A DNA stretch of 64,000 bases from Beta vulgaris subsp. vulgaris. Lineage: Eukaryota > Streptophyta > Magnoliopsida > Caryophyllales > Amaranthaceae. Of the stretch, positions 11,200-23,513 are shown piece by piece. The notes beneath the pieces were generated by a model. It was not told the DNA's origin, did not search any database, and was given only the letters and a program-made list of their open reading frames with translations. The DNA is taken from positions 30,383,007 to 30,447,006 of the forward strand of contig NC_079207.1 in assembly GCF_026745355.1 (NCBI RefSeq), given 5' to 3'. Both the position numbers and the translations under genes were made by a program. The number at the start of each line of letters is the position of its first letter. The stretch's first letter is position 1.

Positions 11200-13330
11200 A
11201 GCTTATTGGGATATTGGGGATCCAATATGGGAGTGTGAGCATTGTGGAGCGATGGATGTGGTTTGAAGAAAGAACAAATAAACGAGGCAAAACAAACAAG
11301 CCAAAGTTTTCCCTTTGTTGTATGCAAGGGAAAGTTCAACTCCCTTTATTGCGTCGTCCTCCACAACTCTTGATAAATCTGCTAGAAGGAAACCATCCAC
11401 GAACACTTCATTGAGAATATCATACCATATAATATGATGCATTCATTTACGTCGATGGGTGGGAAAATCCAAGCACCACCTGAGCAGGGACGTGGACCAT
11501 ATAATTTCAAAATAGGTGGGCAGAATCACCATTTAATTAGAAGTTTGTTGCCAACTCAGGGTGGGCGTCCAAAGTTTTCTCAGTTATACATATATGATAC
11601 GGAACATGAAATTGACAATATGAAATTGACAATAGAAAAACTGTTGTAAGGTATAACATAATCTATTCGTTTTTTGTCGTAATTCATATATATCTACCAT
11701 GCATTTCATTCTGGACTATAATGTATGTAATTGTTTTTTCATAGTGGACGCTCTGGTAATCCTGATAATTTTGAAGACCAACTAATTGCGGAAATACGAA
11801 ATATGATCGATGAACACAATCCTCTCGCAAAAAACTTTAGGAGGGCACGGGATCGCTTCAAGACTGATGTGTGTGATAATGTTAAGCTGAAGCTAATTGG
11901 AAAGAGGGCATCTGATGGAAGGACATACAATCTGCCGACAACATCAGAAGTGGTTGCCTTGATAGTTGGAGATGTTGATACCGCAGATAAAAGAGATATT
12001 ATTGTTGAATATCAAAATGGCAAATTAAGACAAATATCCGAACTTCATCCTGCCTATTTGCCTCTACAATATCCTCTTCTATTTCCATATGGTGAGGATG
12101 GATATCGAGTTGATATTTCACATCGAGATAAGGCTCTACCTAGCGGTGATTCAAAAAAAAGGGATAGACTTACTATGAGAGAGTTCTTTGCATATCGCAT
12201 GCAAGATCGTCAAAATGAAGCACCAACTATACTGCTCTCTCGAAGATTATGTCAACAATTTTGTGTTGATGGTTATACAATGATGGAGGCAGAAAGGTTG
12301 TCGTTTGTGAAAAATAATCAGAAGAGTTTCAGGGCTGATAATGTGAAGAATTTACAAGGTGCAGCAGATCGAGGAGATACGGAAGGTTCATCAACCGGTA
12401 GTCGTATAGTCATACCCGCTTCATTCACTGGAGGACATAGTTACATGAGGGAAAACTATCAAGATGCAATAGCCATTTGTAGATGGTATGGTTACCCAGA
12501 TTTGTTTATAACGTTCACATGTAATCCAAAGTGGCCAGAAATCAATCGATTTGTGTCAAAGAGGGGGTTAAGACCGGAAGATTGGCCTGACGTAATATGT
12601 CGAGTCTTTAAGATGAAACTCGATCAGTTGGTTAAGGATTTGAAGGACCACAATATATTTGGCAGAGTTAGAGCTGGTAATGAGATATTGAACTACAAAC
12701 TTCTTATGATTACTTTATACTGTCTATGACTTTTTTTACTAATTTGTAGACATATGTGTTACTAATTTGTTGAACATATCATATTATTTTGCTTTGTAGT
12801 TGTTTATACAGTGGAATTTCAAAAACGTGGTCCGCCACACGCACATATACTTCTTTTCTTGCATCGTGACGATAAGTTTCCTGATGCCGAAGCAATAAAC
12901 AAAATTATATGTGCTGAACTTCCGGACAAGGATGAAAATCCATAACTATACGATGTTGTCTCTGAGTTTATGATGCACGGTCCTTGCGGTGCTTTGAATC
13001 ACAATGCTCCATGCACGACATATAAGAAGTGCACGAAGCATTTTCCAAAGAAATTCACTGAACAAACAACAATTGATGAAGACGACTATCCTGTGTACAG
13101 GAGAAGAGATATTGGAGTCAATGTTGAAAAAAATGGTGTTATGCTTGACAATGGATATGTTGTCCCTCATAATCGTGAATTACTTTGTAAGTATCGTGCA
13201 CATATAAATGTCGAGTGGTGCAACCAATCTAGGTCCATCAAGTATTTGTTCAAGTATATAAATAAGGGGTTGATAGAGTAACAGCAGCAGCATATCAAAA
13301 CCGGCAAAACTCTGATGATCCCGAACAAAT
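11200..13330 (+). pseudogene. Helitron Rep domain (HUH, two-tyrosine nuclease), frameshifted
   Basis: Helitron_like_N/Rep part of the transposase, which nicks and joins single-stranded DNA at the element ends. It begins with the AYWDIGDPIWECEHCG motif (about 11205), continues through PYNFKIGGQNHH and GRSGNPDNFEDQLI, to FITFTCNPKWPEI (about 12510). An intron is predicted at 12677-12799. After it, the HUH motif lies in PPHAHILLF with His codons at 12838-12840 and 12844-12846. The two catalytic Tyr codons of KYLFKYINKG are at 13243-13245 and 13255-13257. Breaks: a +1 shift near 11250, another near 11400, a TAA at 12943-12945 where a Glu codon is expected, and a shift right after KYINKG near 13268. 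The key nuclease residues are still there; the frame is not. Confidence 0.9.
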
Positions 13331-13333
13331 TGA

Positions 13334-15775
13334 TGAAATTAAAATGTATTATGATTGTCGTTACATATCCCCATGTGAAGCCATGTGGAGGTTATTCGGG
13401 TTCCCGATTCATTACAGAACTCCAGCTGTCGAACGTCTAAGTTTTCATCTACCTAACGAGCAGACTGTTGTTTTCACTGATGAAGATCATTTAGGAGATG
13501 TCCTTGAAAGACCTGGCATTGAGCGAACGAAATTTCTGGCGTGGATGGAGTGCAACAAAAAATATGTTGAGGCTCGAGAATTAAGCTACGTTGAATTCCC
13601 TACGAAATTTGTCTGGCAGCAAAAGGAACGTGAGTGGACACCTAGAAAACAAGGCTTTTCCAAAGGAAGAACCTATCATGTAAACCCTGGAGCAGGTGAA
13701 AAATTCTACTTAAGGACATTGTTGAATTTTGTGAAAGGTGCAACATGTTACGAAGACATACACGTTGTTGATGGGGTACTAAATCCAACGTTTAAAGAAG
13801 CATGTTATGTCAGGGGTTTGTTAGATGATGACAAAGAGTATGTTGATGCCATAATAGAAGCAAGCTTCAGAGAATCGGGACAACATTTACGTAATCTTTT
13901 TTGCATGCTCCTATTATCGTGTAGTCTGACAAAGCCTAATCTTATCTGGGAAAAGACATGGCACCTTCTTTCTGATGATATCCTTCACAGGCAACGCAGA
14001 CTCCTACAAGACAAAGGTATTCAAATATTACTCACTATTGTTTGTAAAAATATTAATGTATTTGTATTTTATAATATTTTAACCCTTTTCAATTACGAAT
14101 GAAAATGGTTATCAGATTTGCGCCTAAGTGATGAACAACTGCAAAACTTTGCGCTAGCAGACATTGAAGCTAAGCTACAAAGTAATGGCAGCACATTACA
14201 TAAATTCAGCGAAATGCCATATCCTAATGATCTGATCATAGAAGACGGTCAAAAAAATGATAATGGACGAGCTTTCCTATGACCGAGGGAAGTTAGAAGA
14301 GGAGTTCCAGCGACTGTTTCAAGGATTAACAACTGAGCAACGTGGAATTTACAATGAAATTATGTCAGCTGTATCACGAGGAAAAGGAGGGGTGTTCTTT
14401 GTATATGGATACGGAGGAACAGGTAAGACGTATCTTTGGAGATTGTTGTGTGCCTCATTAAGGCGTAAAGGAGATATCGTTTTGCCAGTTGCATCAAGCG
14501 GAATAGCTTCTTTATTGCTTCCGCGAGGAAGAACTGCTCATTCCAGGTTTGGACTTCCGTTAAATGTTGCTGAGAACTCAACATGTGTTGGCATTAAGCC
14601 AGGCTCGGACTTAACCGAACTCCTTATGAAGACAAAGTTAATCATATGGGATGAAGCTCCGATGATGCATAAATACTGCTTTGAAGCTCTAGATAGGAGT
14701 TTAAAGGATGTTATGCAGTCTGTGAATCCTGCAAATCAAGATATCCATTTGGTGGCAAGGTTGTAGTTTTTGTGGTGATTTAAGACAAATATTCCCGTGG
14801 TGCCTAAAGGAAGCAGACAAGACATTGTCTTCTCGGCAATAAATAGTTCTTACTTATGGGACTTTTGCCGAGTACTTAGGCTGACAAAGAACATGCGCCT
14901 CACAACAGGTTCAAGTAATTCAAATGTTGATGAAATTAGAGAATTTTCAGAATGGATACTCAATGTTGGAGATGGCAAAGTCGGAGATCCAAATGATGGT
15001 GAGGCCGATATTAAAAACCCCATGAAATGTTGGTAGAGGGGGAGATGACCCTATTACGGCAATAGTAGAAAGCACATATCCTGACATAGAGGATCACATT
15101 TGGGAACCAAGTTATTTTCAAGAAAGAGCTATTCTTGCTCCAACCAATGAAATTGCTGAGACGGTTAACGATCACGTGTTATCTCAATTGCCAGGTGAAG
15201 AAAGAGCTTACTTGAGTTCAGATGCAATTTCAGTGGAGGAAGGAAATTTTGGAATTCATGAGATGTATTCAACAGAGTTCCTAAATACAATAAAATGCGG
15301 AGGATTACCAAACCATAGTATACGACTGAAGGTTGGAGCACCAGTGATGCTCCTAAGGAATATTGATCAAAGTTCTGGGCTATGTAATGGCACAAGATTG
15401 GTCGTTAAGCACTTAGGCGATCGTATTATAGAGGCTATTGTGGTATCTGGTAGTAATTTGGGCAATAAGGTCTTCATTCCACGAATGACGCTTACTCCGT
15501 CAGACTCAACAAAATTTCCCATCAAGTTCCAACGGAGACAATTCCCTTTGGTTGTGTGCTTTGCAATGACAATCAATAAAAGTCAAGGACAATCACTTTC
15601 GCATGTTGGCCTATATCTTCATCGGTCTGTTTTCAGCCACAGACAATTTTATGTGGCCGTATCAAGAGTTACTAGCAAGAAGGGTTTGAAAATTTTAATA
15701 GTTGATAAAGAACGTGGAACATCAAATGTTACCACGAACGTAGTGTACAAAGAAGTATTTCAGAATGTTGGTTAA
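13334..15775 (+). pseudogene. Helitron central region and PIF1-type helicase, frameshifted
   Basis: Continues the Rep protein: MYYDCRYISPCEAMWRLFG and PVHY-type core region (13344-14015), a predicted intron ending near 14116, then a superfamily 1B helicase of the PIF1 family that unwinds the donor strand. Walker A GYGGTGKT is at 14407-14430 and Walker B IIWDEAPM at about 14638-14661. The C-terminal motifs INKSQGQSL and YVAVSRV are at about 15570-15670. Stop at 15773-15775. Breaks include shifts near 14265 (before DELSYDRGK), 14765-14800 (GDLRQIFPVV region) and 15020-15050. Because the pieces are collinear and all major motifs remain, this is a fairly young but inactive copy. Confidence 0.9.
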
Positions 15776-15961
15776 ATACTCTTATTATTAATGTTACTCA
15801 ATAATTAATTTTTATTTTCATCCACTTTGTTGACATATATTTTTTTTACCTTCGATTTTCATGATTTATATTGCATGCGAACTTTAAGTGCTTCAAAATA
15901 TCTTGCAAAATATTTACAGATATAACATTTGATGTACACAATTATCTCAAAAAATAAACTT

Positions 15962-15993
15962 CCCGTGCATTTTTGCACGGGTCCAGAAACTAG
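15962..15993 (+). other. Helitron 3' terminus: hairpin plus CTAG
   Basis: CCCGTGCA (15962-15969), a TTTT loop, and TGCACGGG (15974-15981) form a perfect 8-bp stem. Eight bases later comes CTAG (15990-15993), followed by T. This is the standard plant Helitron end, acting as the termination signal for rolling-circle copying. It lies 187 bp after the helicase stop codon. Confidence 0.95.
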
Positions 15994-16325
15994 TGTTATT
16001 ATAAACCAAATTCTTTATATTTCCTCACATAAGTTAAACACTTATCTCTTTCATGTGAGAGTTATTTTTAGAGAAGTATTTTACTTATATTCCAGAACAG
16101 ATGAAGTATGTATTTATTTATCTTTCTAAGACTCTAAAATTTTATAAAAAAGTTTTTGAAAGAAGACATAACATCCTAGATGGCGTGACAAATAATGTTA
16201 AATTAGGACGCCAACTATTGGAACCTAACAAGGCTTCTGGATTCTTGTTTACTAACATTATACAATAGAAGTCTCACTTCGATAGATCGGACAAAACTAT
16301 ATAGCTAGCAAATCAAACATATATT
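15994..16325. other. Flank between Helitron and MITE-like repeat
   Basis: AT-rich sequence; no gene or repeat structure recognised. Confidence 0.5.
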
Positions 16326-16605
16326 GAGTGTTTGTTTGGTTGAATATAAGGAATGTAAATTCCTTAAAACTTTATTTTTGTATGTAATTGCATTTCCTAG
16401 GAATTGCTAAATTTTATTTGGTTATTGATGGAAAATGAAAATTCCTATGGAAATTTCTACTTACCTAGGTCCCCTTCGGCAAGTAATTTCCTCCATTTTG
16501 TGGGAAGTGAAACTTCCTAGGAATTTCTATTTCTCATGAATTTGTCAACCAAACAAAATCTAGAAATTTTAACTTCCTATGCTAAACAATGTCAACCAAG
16601 CACTG
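16326..16605. repeat. MITE-like repeat with TTGGTTGA / TCAACCAA ends
   Basis: It begins gtgtttgtttggttga and ends near tgtcaaccaagcac, giving imperfect inverted ends. The interior is built of cctaggaatt/aaattcct palindromic words, and a second tcaaccaaac end lies at about 16546. Typical of short non-autonomous DNA transposons, but superfamily and target duplication were not resolved. Confidence 0.5.
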
Positions 16606-16820
16606 AGTCTCTAAGATTGAGCATCATCTACCTTTACCACTACATCTCTATACAATGTAGCAAAAATCCATGTAATAAGAACATTTTTTATCAATCTTTA
16701 ACCAATGATAATAGTCCAAATTAGCCACTTCATGATGCGTAGAGTCATAAACATAAAGGGGAGGCATATCAATGGACACATCAGTCATGCCTAAAGGACC
16801 ACGGAACACAAATATTAATA

Positions 16821-17078
16821 CTTCTTTCGTTTTATTTCCATGTTACACTTTGACATTTACACTATTCACAAATTTTACTTTGACCATCGTTTGTAATTTA
16901 TACGTGAATAAAAGTATACGCATGTGGGATCTTGTTAGATTCGTCTTAATACGTATTTTTTTACTATGTGTTTTCTATAATTTTTATAAATACAAAATTA
17001 GAGATATATGTCCTTAAAATTCTGCATTGGCATGCGTGAAAAGTAAAAGTGTAAAATGTCAAATAAAGCTGGAGGAAG
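16821..17078. mobile_element. Stowaway-type MITE (258 bp)
   Basis: Bounded by TA at 16819-16820 and 17079-17080. The left end cttctttcgttttattt and the reverse complement of the right end (cttcctccagctttatt) match the Stowaway end pattern CTCCCTCCG. The matching continues inward: gttacactttgacattt on the left, against the reverse complement of aaaatgtcaaataaag on the right. Stowaways are non-autonomous Tc1/mariner derivatives with TA target duplications. No coding capacity. Confidence 0.8.
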
Positions 17079-17559
17079 TATTTATTTGATTCGACTATTA
17101 GTTAGGAGACTTTTTTTTTATAATTAATCTTGTAGTTTTATTAATCAGAAAAAAGGGGAATAAGAACCTCTAGGAATCAAGTCCGGTATTCCACCTCAAG
17201 GGTGGAAACTTTCATAGTGCATTGCACACCCAAAATAAGGAGGACTCATTCACCTTTTAGATTACAAGGTACAAATTAGCAAACGAACTGAAAAATAAAA
17301 CATACAAGAGGCTCATACTTTTTCCTGACATTACAAATAAAAACCTATATTCCAACAAATGAAAGAAACTTCAGCCTAGCTATGCAATAGACATCCAACA
17401 TGATTCATGAGGAGATGGTACCCTAGATGTCTGACGCCATGGCAGCTTATAGCCACCCAATGGATTGCGCTTGCTTTGCAAGCGAGTCCGTTACAAAATT
17501 TGCATTGCGCTTTTCGTGAGTGATTGAAAGTTTGAGGTTTTTTTTTGCACACATTCCTG

Positions 17560-19250
17560 ATGAAGTTGAGGTGATAATTCATCATATTCCATGGACCACC
17601 TTCATCTTGGTTACACCATTAGGCCGCATTTTCCGAATTCGATTCTATGATGATATTTTTATTCTTTCTGCATTCGTATGAGGTTGAGACCATGATGGCT
17701 CTATAAATGCCAAGAATTTTCGCTCAATTAATTTCCATGATGGAATTGGCGAAGAAAATACGCAAGTCAAATTTCCCTTGTTGTTGTGCAAGACACCGCC
17801 TATAGCCGAGGAAGATGAAGAGGGGTTGACTGGGGCGTCAACATTTCATTTCAATTAGTTCGCATCAGCGGGGTTCCAGACTATAGGAATGGACTGAGAC
17901 TTCATGGGATGCTGGACCACAATAAAACTGTTCCACAACAGACATGAATGGGATCGTTGAACATCAATAGGCGAGAATGGAAAATCCTCACTCCAACCTT
18001 TGATCCACCATCCAAGGCGAAGTAGCACCAAGTCTTGAATGTCTTTGGTTGAGCTGCTTGACTTTTCAAATATTCGAGAATTCCTTTCCTTCCACACAGA
18101 CTATACAATGATGAAAATAGTGGCATGCCAGGCTTTTTTGAAAAAATCACATCTTGACAAGGTTTGCCATTGATCAAAAGCTGCTTTTAGGCTATGAGGG
18201 AAGACCCATTTTATGTTCCAGAGTGAAAGCCTCAAATGCCATATTGTTTGATCAAATTAGCAGTGAAGCAATAGGTGATTGCTAAACTCAAAGGGGAAAG
18301 AGCATATGATGCATATATCTTGTTCATCTAGTATGATTCCCATCTTTGCAAGTTTGTATTTTGTGTTTATTTTCTCGAGGAGCACAGTCCATACGAAGAT
18401 CTCAATGTGATGAGGAACAAGCACCTGCCACATTCCTTTAATTGCATCATGGTGCGGACGGGTACTTAATTATCGAACTCAAGGGAGAAAGATTTTAAGG
18501 AAAATTTACCTGATGAATTGAAAGTCCATATCAGATTGTCTTTGCTTTCATAAGCGACGTGAGCCTGCTGAAGCATAATGTCCATTTGGGCCTTGTCTAC
18601 TAGATCTTGAGGCCTAAGAACTCTGTTCCAAGCAAAGCTCCAAATCCAAGCAATCCCTTTCCAAAAGCCATATGATGCCACCGTGCCATTAGGGAAGATA
18701 GAAATTGCGTACAGTCCAGGAAAAATTGATTTCAAAGCAGCATCTCCAATCCATACATCGTGCCAAAAGAGAGAATCTTGGCCATTTTTGTCATTTTTCT
18801 TAACGCCCTTAATGGCAATGCTTTTGGCTCCTTGATTTCGAAGGATGGAAGGACATACTAGTCTCCATGGCCCTCCTGAGCAAGAAATTTTTAAGTCAGA
18901 TATTGTGAGTGTGGGCGAATATTTGTATTTTGTTCGGATGACTTGGCACCACAATTTGGATGGCTCGTCAAAGAATCTCCATAACCACTTGAATAGTAGT
19001 GCAAGATTTTTGTGCTTGATAATGTTTCCAATACTAAGACCCCCAATATTTTCGGAAGTTGAAGCACGTTCCATACTATAACCGGGAGAGCTTTTTTTTT
19101 ATATAAATTTTCGGCCCATAGAAACTGTCTTGTAATTCTTACAATTTTTTTAACCACTTCCATCAGAACAGGATATAGTGACATGAAATATAATGGAAGA
19201 CTTGTCAATGATGATTTTATCAAGGTGATTCTACCTCCAATTGAGAGCAT
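17560..19250 (-). pseudogene. LINE ORF2 C-terminal part: zf-RVT and RNase H-like region
   Basis: Reading on the minus strand, GGLSIGNIIKHKNLALLFKW at about 19010-19050 is the usual block after the RT. It is followed by FWHDVWIGD and the zf-RVT region (W.F..SGKFSLKS about 18490, then HIEIFVWTVLLEKINTK and CIICSFPFE at 18290-18400). The block SVWKERNSRIFE lies near 18080. Past it, WNVDAPVN and AIGGVLHNNKGNLTCVFSSP (about 17750-17840) resemble the start of the RNase H domain found in plant L1 elements. The frame changes several times, so this is a pseudogene. Confidence 0.75.
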
Positions 19251-19251
19251 C

Positions 19252-20949
19252 CTACTTTTCCATGTTGCAAGTCTCTTGGAAAGCTTTGATATGATTGGGT
19301 CCCATGGATGAATTCTCGAAGCTTTCCCACCAATAGGCAACCCTAGACAGGTGAAGGGGGTTTCGCCTAACTTTGCATAATAGTGTGTTTGCTGTCGATT
19401 GTAGCCACATGCTAGAGGTATTAAGACCTATCAATGAGCTTTTGAAGAACTTAATTTGAAGACCCGATGCCAATTGAAATAAGATGAGGGCTTTTTTGAT
19501 GTCCTTGAGTGATTCAATGTTTGCATCACAAAAGATAAGAGTGTCGTTTGCGTATTGGAGGTGGGTGATCTTTAGATCACCATGCCGTATTCTGATTGAT
19601 ATCCACATGCTCAAGGATGTTGCTTTCGTGATGATTTGATTGAGAGTCTCGTCAATAAGAATAAATAAGAAGGGTGAAAGCGGGTCACCTTGCCTTAGTC
19701 CACGTCGGAGTTTGAAGGGAGAACATGGTGACCCGTTGATTAATATAGATACAGATGCAGTTGATATGCAAGTGATGATCCAATCACACCAAAGATCACG
19801 GAAATTTATCTGCTTGAGTACCCATTCAAGAAAGCACCATGATAGGGAGTCATAGGCTTTATGAAAATCCAATTTGAAAAGTGCAGCTTTACTGGATTTT
19901 TTTTACAAGAGTCAATTATTTCACTGGCGATCAACACCCCATCCAGAATATTCATTCCTTCAATGTATGAAAATTGAAGAGGTGCAATAAGAGAATTCAT
20001 CACCTTTTGAAGCCTTTGAGCCATCAGTTTTGTAATGATTTTGTATATGCACCCAACAATACTAATTAGGCGATAATTTTAAAATTTTTTGGCTTGTCAA
20101 TTTTCGGTATAAGTGTTATGTATGTTGTGTTGCAGCCTTGAGGAAGATAAGATGAAGCATGAAATTCATGTACAATCTCATAGATATCCGATTTAACCCT
20201 TTCCCAGGCACTCTTTATGAATCTGAAATTAAATCCGTCTGGTCCTGGCGCCTTGTCTGCGTCACATGATGAAACTACCTCATCAATTTCCTCGTTTGAG
20301 AAAGGCATTATAAGTGAGGATGCTTGATCGCATGATAACTGTTTGAAGTTGAGACCTTCAAAGGTAGGTCTGTTATGATTGTCCTCTTTGAAATTTTCTT
20401 GAAGAAAGATGTTGCTTCTCTTTTAATTACATTAGGGTCATCAAATTCCTTGCCATTCACTTCAATGGATGCAATAGAATTCTTTCTTCTTTTGTTTGTT
20501 GCAACTGTGTGAAAAAATCTCGTGTTTCGGTCTCCATCTTTGAGCCACGAGATTCTGGAATTTTGCACCCAATATAATTCTCTACGTTTCATCCACTTTC
20601 ATAATTCTGATTGTGCTGCTCTTTTGTCATTTAATTCGTTGGAATCGAGATTTCGGTGATTGGATATTTCATCAAGGCGCTGGATTGAATTTTTCAACTT
20701 TGAGATCTTGTTATCAATGTTGCCGAATTCTTCTTGATTCCAGATTATAAGTCTTTTCCTTAGCGCCTTCAATTTTTCATTTGTTGGAATGCCGTTAGAT
20801 GAGAGCCATGATTCTTTCACTATTTTTAAGCAGTTGGGGTCAGTCACCCAGTAATTTTGAAACCTAAAAGGTTTCAGACCCCAAACTTTTTGCTCATTGT
20901 GAACATGTAAAGGGCAATGATCTGGCAGTCCGCACTTTAATAGAGTCAC
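19252..20949 (-). pseudogene. LINE reverse transcriptase, active-site mutant
   Basis: Includes the linker with NTRFFH (about 20520), the RT start DADKAPGPDGFNFRFIKSAW (about 20200-20260), the LDFHKAYDSLSW-type block (about 19830-19870), LRQGDPLSPFLFIL (about 19660-19700) and the metal-binding box. The box, normally F/YADD, reads YAND (plus-strand 19543-19554). The first catalytic Asp codon GAC has become AAC, a C-to-T change on the plus strand of the type expected after cytosine methylation. Frame breaks lie near 20310, 20065, 19900 and 19330. It would copy the LINE RNA at the nicked target, but cannot do so in this form. Confidence 0.88.
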
Positions 20950-21059
20950 TCTTAGACCTGGAAATAATGTTAGCCACTCAGGGTTAATAAAAAGTCTGTC
21001 AAGAAGGCTTTTGGAGTTACCTCTAAACCACGTGAATCCACCTGTTGAGGATGGAATTT

Positions 21060-21583
21060 CTAATAGATGTGTAAGTCTTGCACAAATTTTCTGAACTTGT
21101 TAATTTCTGATTGGGATGCAGCCAGACTCCTTCTTTCTGATGTCTTCGGGACATCATTAAATTCTCCAATGATGAGACTTGGAAGCGAGTATTCGATCCA
21201 TAAATCTTTTATTTCAGCCCACACTCCTGCTCTGGAAGAGTCTAAGCATGAATTATATATATTGATTAGGATGCATTCGAAATTGGACAAAACGAATGAT
21301 CCTTTGATTGCTATCCAGTGCCTTTTTATTGTGCTTGATTCTTTCACAAAGATAGATAAATTCCAGAGAGATAAAATTCCACTAGAATTTCCATGTGATG
21401 GGCTAAAAATCCAATCGATATCGTCTGCTTTCCATATTGATCGGATTGTTTTCATATAAATTCCTCCATCTTGGTTTCTTGTTTTAATACAAAGGATAGA
21501 TTAGTTGTAGCAATATGTTTTCTCAAAGAGCTTCTTTTGGCCTTGCTCCCTAGGCCTCTTATGTTCCATGGGATGACAGACAT
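21060..21583 (-). pseudogene. LINE endonuclease domain (AP-type), frameshifted
   Basis: It starts ATG at 21583 with MSVIPWNIRGLGSKAKR, the N-terminal WNIRGLG motif of L1 endonucleases that nick target DNA. A QETKME motif follows, then a frameshift near 21455. After that comes IKTIRSIW and the GNSSGILSLWN, LINIYNS and IIGEFNDV blocks. The last normally reads IxGDFN, so the catalytic Asp is replaced by Glu here. The frame breaks again at about 21060. Confidence 0.85.
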
Positions 21584-22092
21584 GATATATATATTTCATT
21601 GTGACGAAGATAACTGATTTAAGGTTGATGTGAAACCCAACTTTGTTTTTGATTTGCAAGAATGGCATCAATTCGATCATTCTTTAAGCTCTAATATAGG
21701 CCCATCATATGAAAGGCCCAGTATATTTGCCATTTTATGACATCATCTGCTTGAATGGAATTAATGAAATGCTGATGGGAATTGGAAAGTTGAGTGAGTT
21801 GGATGTAAGAAGAAGATAGTTTCAGTTTTTTTCTTTTCCATCTTTTTCTTCCATTTTTGTTCTTGGGCCAATTTTGTGTGATTGGCGATGCGGTCTTCAA
21901 GTCCTGGTGGAAAAAGAGGCCATGTGCAGGACGATGAGCCTAGAGTGGATGAGGAGGATTTGGGCTTAAAATGGCATAGCAGCGACCCATACTTGTTGTG
22001 GGTTGTGATGGGTGATAATAAAGTTTGGATTTTGGGGATAGAAAGTGTCTAGATGTTTGCCTTTTTTAGGCTTGGCTGGGAATTTGATGTTT

Positions 22093-22145
22093 GGTGGGCT
22101 GTTTTTTTTTTTTGAGAAAGGGTAAAACAAGAGGTGGGCTGTTTT
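22093..22145 (-). repeat. Tiny retroposon tail with 13-bp target duplication
   Basis: ggtgggctgtttt at 22093-22105 recurs at 22133-22145. The 27 bases between them begin with a T-run. Read on the minus strand they are a short unique piece ending accctttctc followed by an A-tail. This fits a LINE or SINE copy truncated to a few dozen bases. Confidence 0.65.
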
Positions 22146-23279
22146 GTAATTTCTTTCTTTGTTTTTTACTTTGAGGCGTGGTTTGATATGGGCTATGCAT
22201 GTGAAAAGGTGAGTGGGGTGTTATCTGATATGTTTGACTTTTGAAGGTGTTGTGATTGGTGGTTTCTTGGTTTTGGGAATTGGTGTGGCACTTCTCATGT
22301 GCTTTTGCTGGGGAACCTGAAGAGTGGAAAAAAGAAAAAGAACTTCTAGTAACCTAAATTAGATATGATTAATCCGGTTTTCCATCCGTTTTAACCAGAT
22401 ATCCTACTGTTCAGAACATATCGAAAACGAAGCATGACCTTTTGATATGTTTTATAAGATTAGATCGGATTTTCATTTTGTTCGGTCCGACTTTTGAGTC
22501 TTTCACCAATTCTATTTTGTTGGTTTATTTTGACTTGCGAAGCCGTTAATAATTGTTTTACAGTTGGTTTACCATGATGAGATAGAAAATACATGATTTA
22601 ATTTCATTTGTTGCACAAATGATCGGGAAACCTAACATCAGAAGATGTCGATATAATTCATGTCGTCATCAAATGGAATCTTGTGAGGTGAACACCAAAT
22701 TGATTGGATCAAAGGCTTTTCAGTATCCTTACAAATTAAATTCGATAGTGTTTGTCCTTATACTTGGGAGCAAATAAAGAGATCAAAGTTTTTTGTTCTT
22801 TTGAAGGGAAAGGATATCAAATTTAATATAGAATAACTAAACAAGAGTAGTGTAACACCAATATTCATCAGTCAAGTAAGACAGATATGACCCAGAAATG
22901 TTCGGATAAACTTCATCATCTATCATCCCAGAAAACATCCCGATGTTCACCTCGTAGACCATAAGCCACTAAATCAAAGGAAAATATAAGGATAAAAGTT
23001 AGTCCAATAAATTAGGAGGATTGGATAAAATGACAAAAGAGATAGTACCTCCGAACTAATTAAATCCTTTCAATAGTGTAGATATCAGACATAATAGATT
23101 GAAATGCCTTAGAAGATTAAATTTATATTAATTCTCTCTTTGGGGATTGACAAAGAGGTAGAGTAGGAGATTGTAGACACGTAATCGTGTCTGCCCATTT
23201 AGTACCTTATGAGTTATGACCAATACCTTGTTCCAATTGGTCTGGGTCGAGGAAATATTAAAAAACGAGTCTAAAATAA

Positions 23280-23460
23280 AATGTTTTAAGCCAATATTCA
23301 AAAACCCTTTTTGTTAACTCATTTCTCAAAACTTTTTGTATAACTAGTTTTAGTAAGCCTATTTCTAAAACATTTTGAAAATAACCTTTTAAAGGCCCAT
23401 TTCCAAAAACCTTTTAATATAGTTTTTATGAAAGCCCAATTTATGAAACCTTTTTCTAGT
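23280..23460. repeat. Degenerate repeat of about 45 bp period
   Basis: The phrase (aagccca)tttctaaaaacctttt recurs about four times with substitutions. Similar aatcttttaga phrases recur at 24770-24930. Low-complexity origin; no function assigned. Confidence 0.45.
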
Positions 23461-23513
23461 TCAATTTAATTGATAGAATTAATTAATTTTATCACAAAGT
23501 CTTAAAAAAGACG

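Larger units (their letters stand above)
4557..15993 (+). mobile_element. Helitron, autonomous type but degenerate; 5' end unresolved
   Basis: Rolling-circle transposon of the plant Helitron type. In order it carries an RPA-like single-strand-binding gene (4557-5689), a multi-exon N-terminal region (6826-10640), a Rep/HUH nuclease domain (about 11200-13330) and a PIF1-family helicase (to 15775). The 3' end is diagnostic: an 8-bp-stem hairpin at 15962-15981, eight bases, then CTAG (15990-15993) followed by T. Helitrons insert between A and T without target duplication, so the left end cannot be found from a duplication, and I could not identify a TC start. The start given is the first RPA-like exon, not a proven terminus. 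Multiple frameshifts and stops in all its genes mean it cannot encode a working transposase. At least one AT-rich stretch (about 7230-8700) looks like later inserted DNA. Confidence 0.85.
17111..21950 (-). mobile_element. L1-type LINE retrotransposon, degenerate
   Basis: On the minus strand the ORF2 domains run in L1 order: endonuclease (from 21583), reverse transcriptase (about 19300-20300), zf-RVT (18000-18700) and an RNase H-like end (about 17600-17860). The 3' end is marked by an AATAAA signal (plus-strand 17137-17142) and an A-run that appears as T9 at 17111-17119. The right limit is approximate: sequence to about 21900 could be the end of ORF1. No target duplication was found, so the 5' end is not defined. 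Several frameshifts and a mutated active site show it is dead. Confidence 0.85.

Noticed and set aside
11739..11930. Minus-strand frame opposite the Helitron Rep domain
   Set aside because: Shadow of the plus-strand Rep coding sequence.
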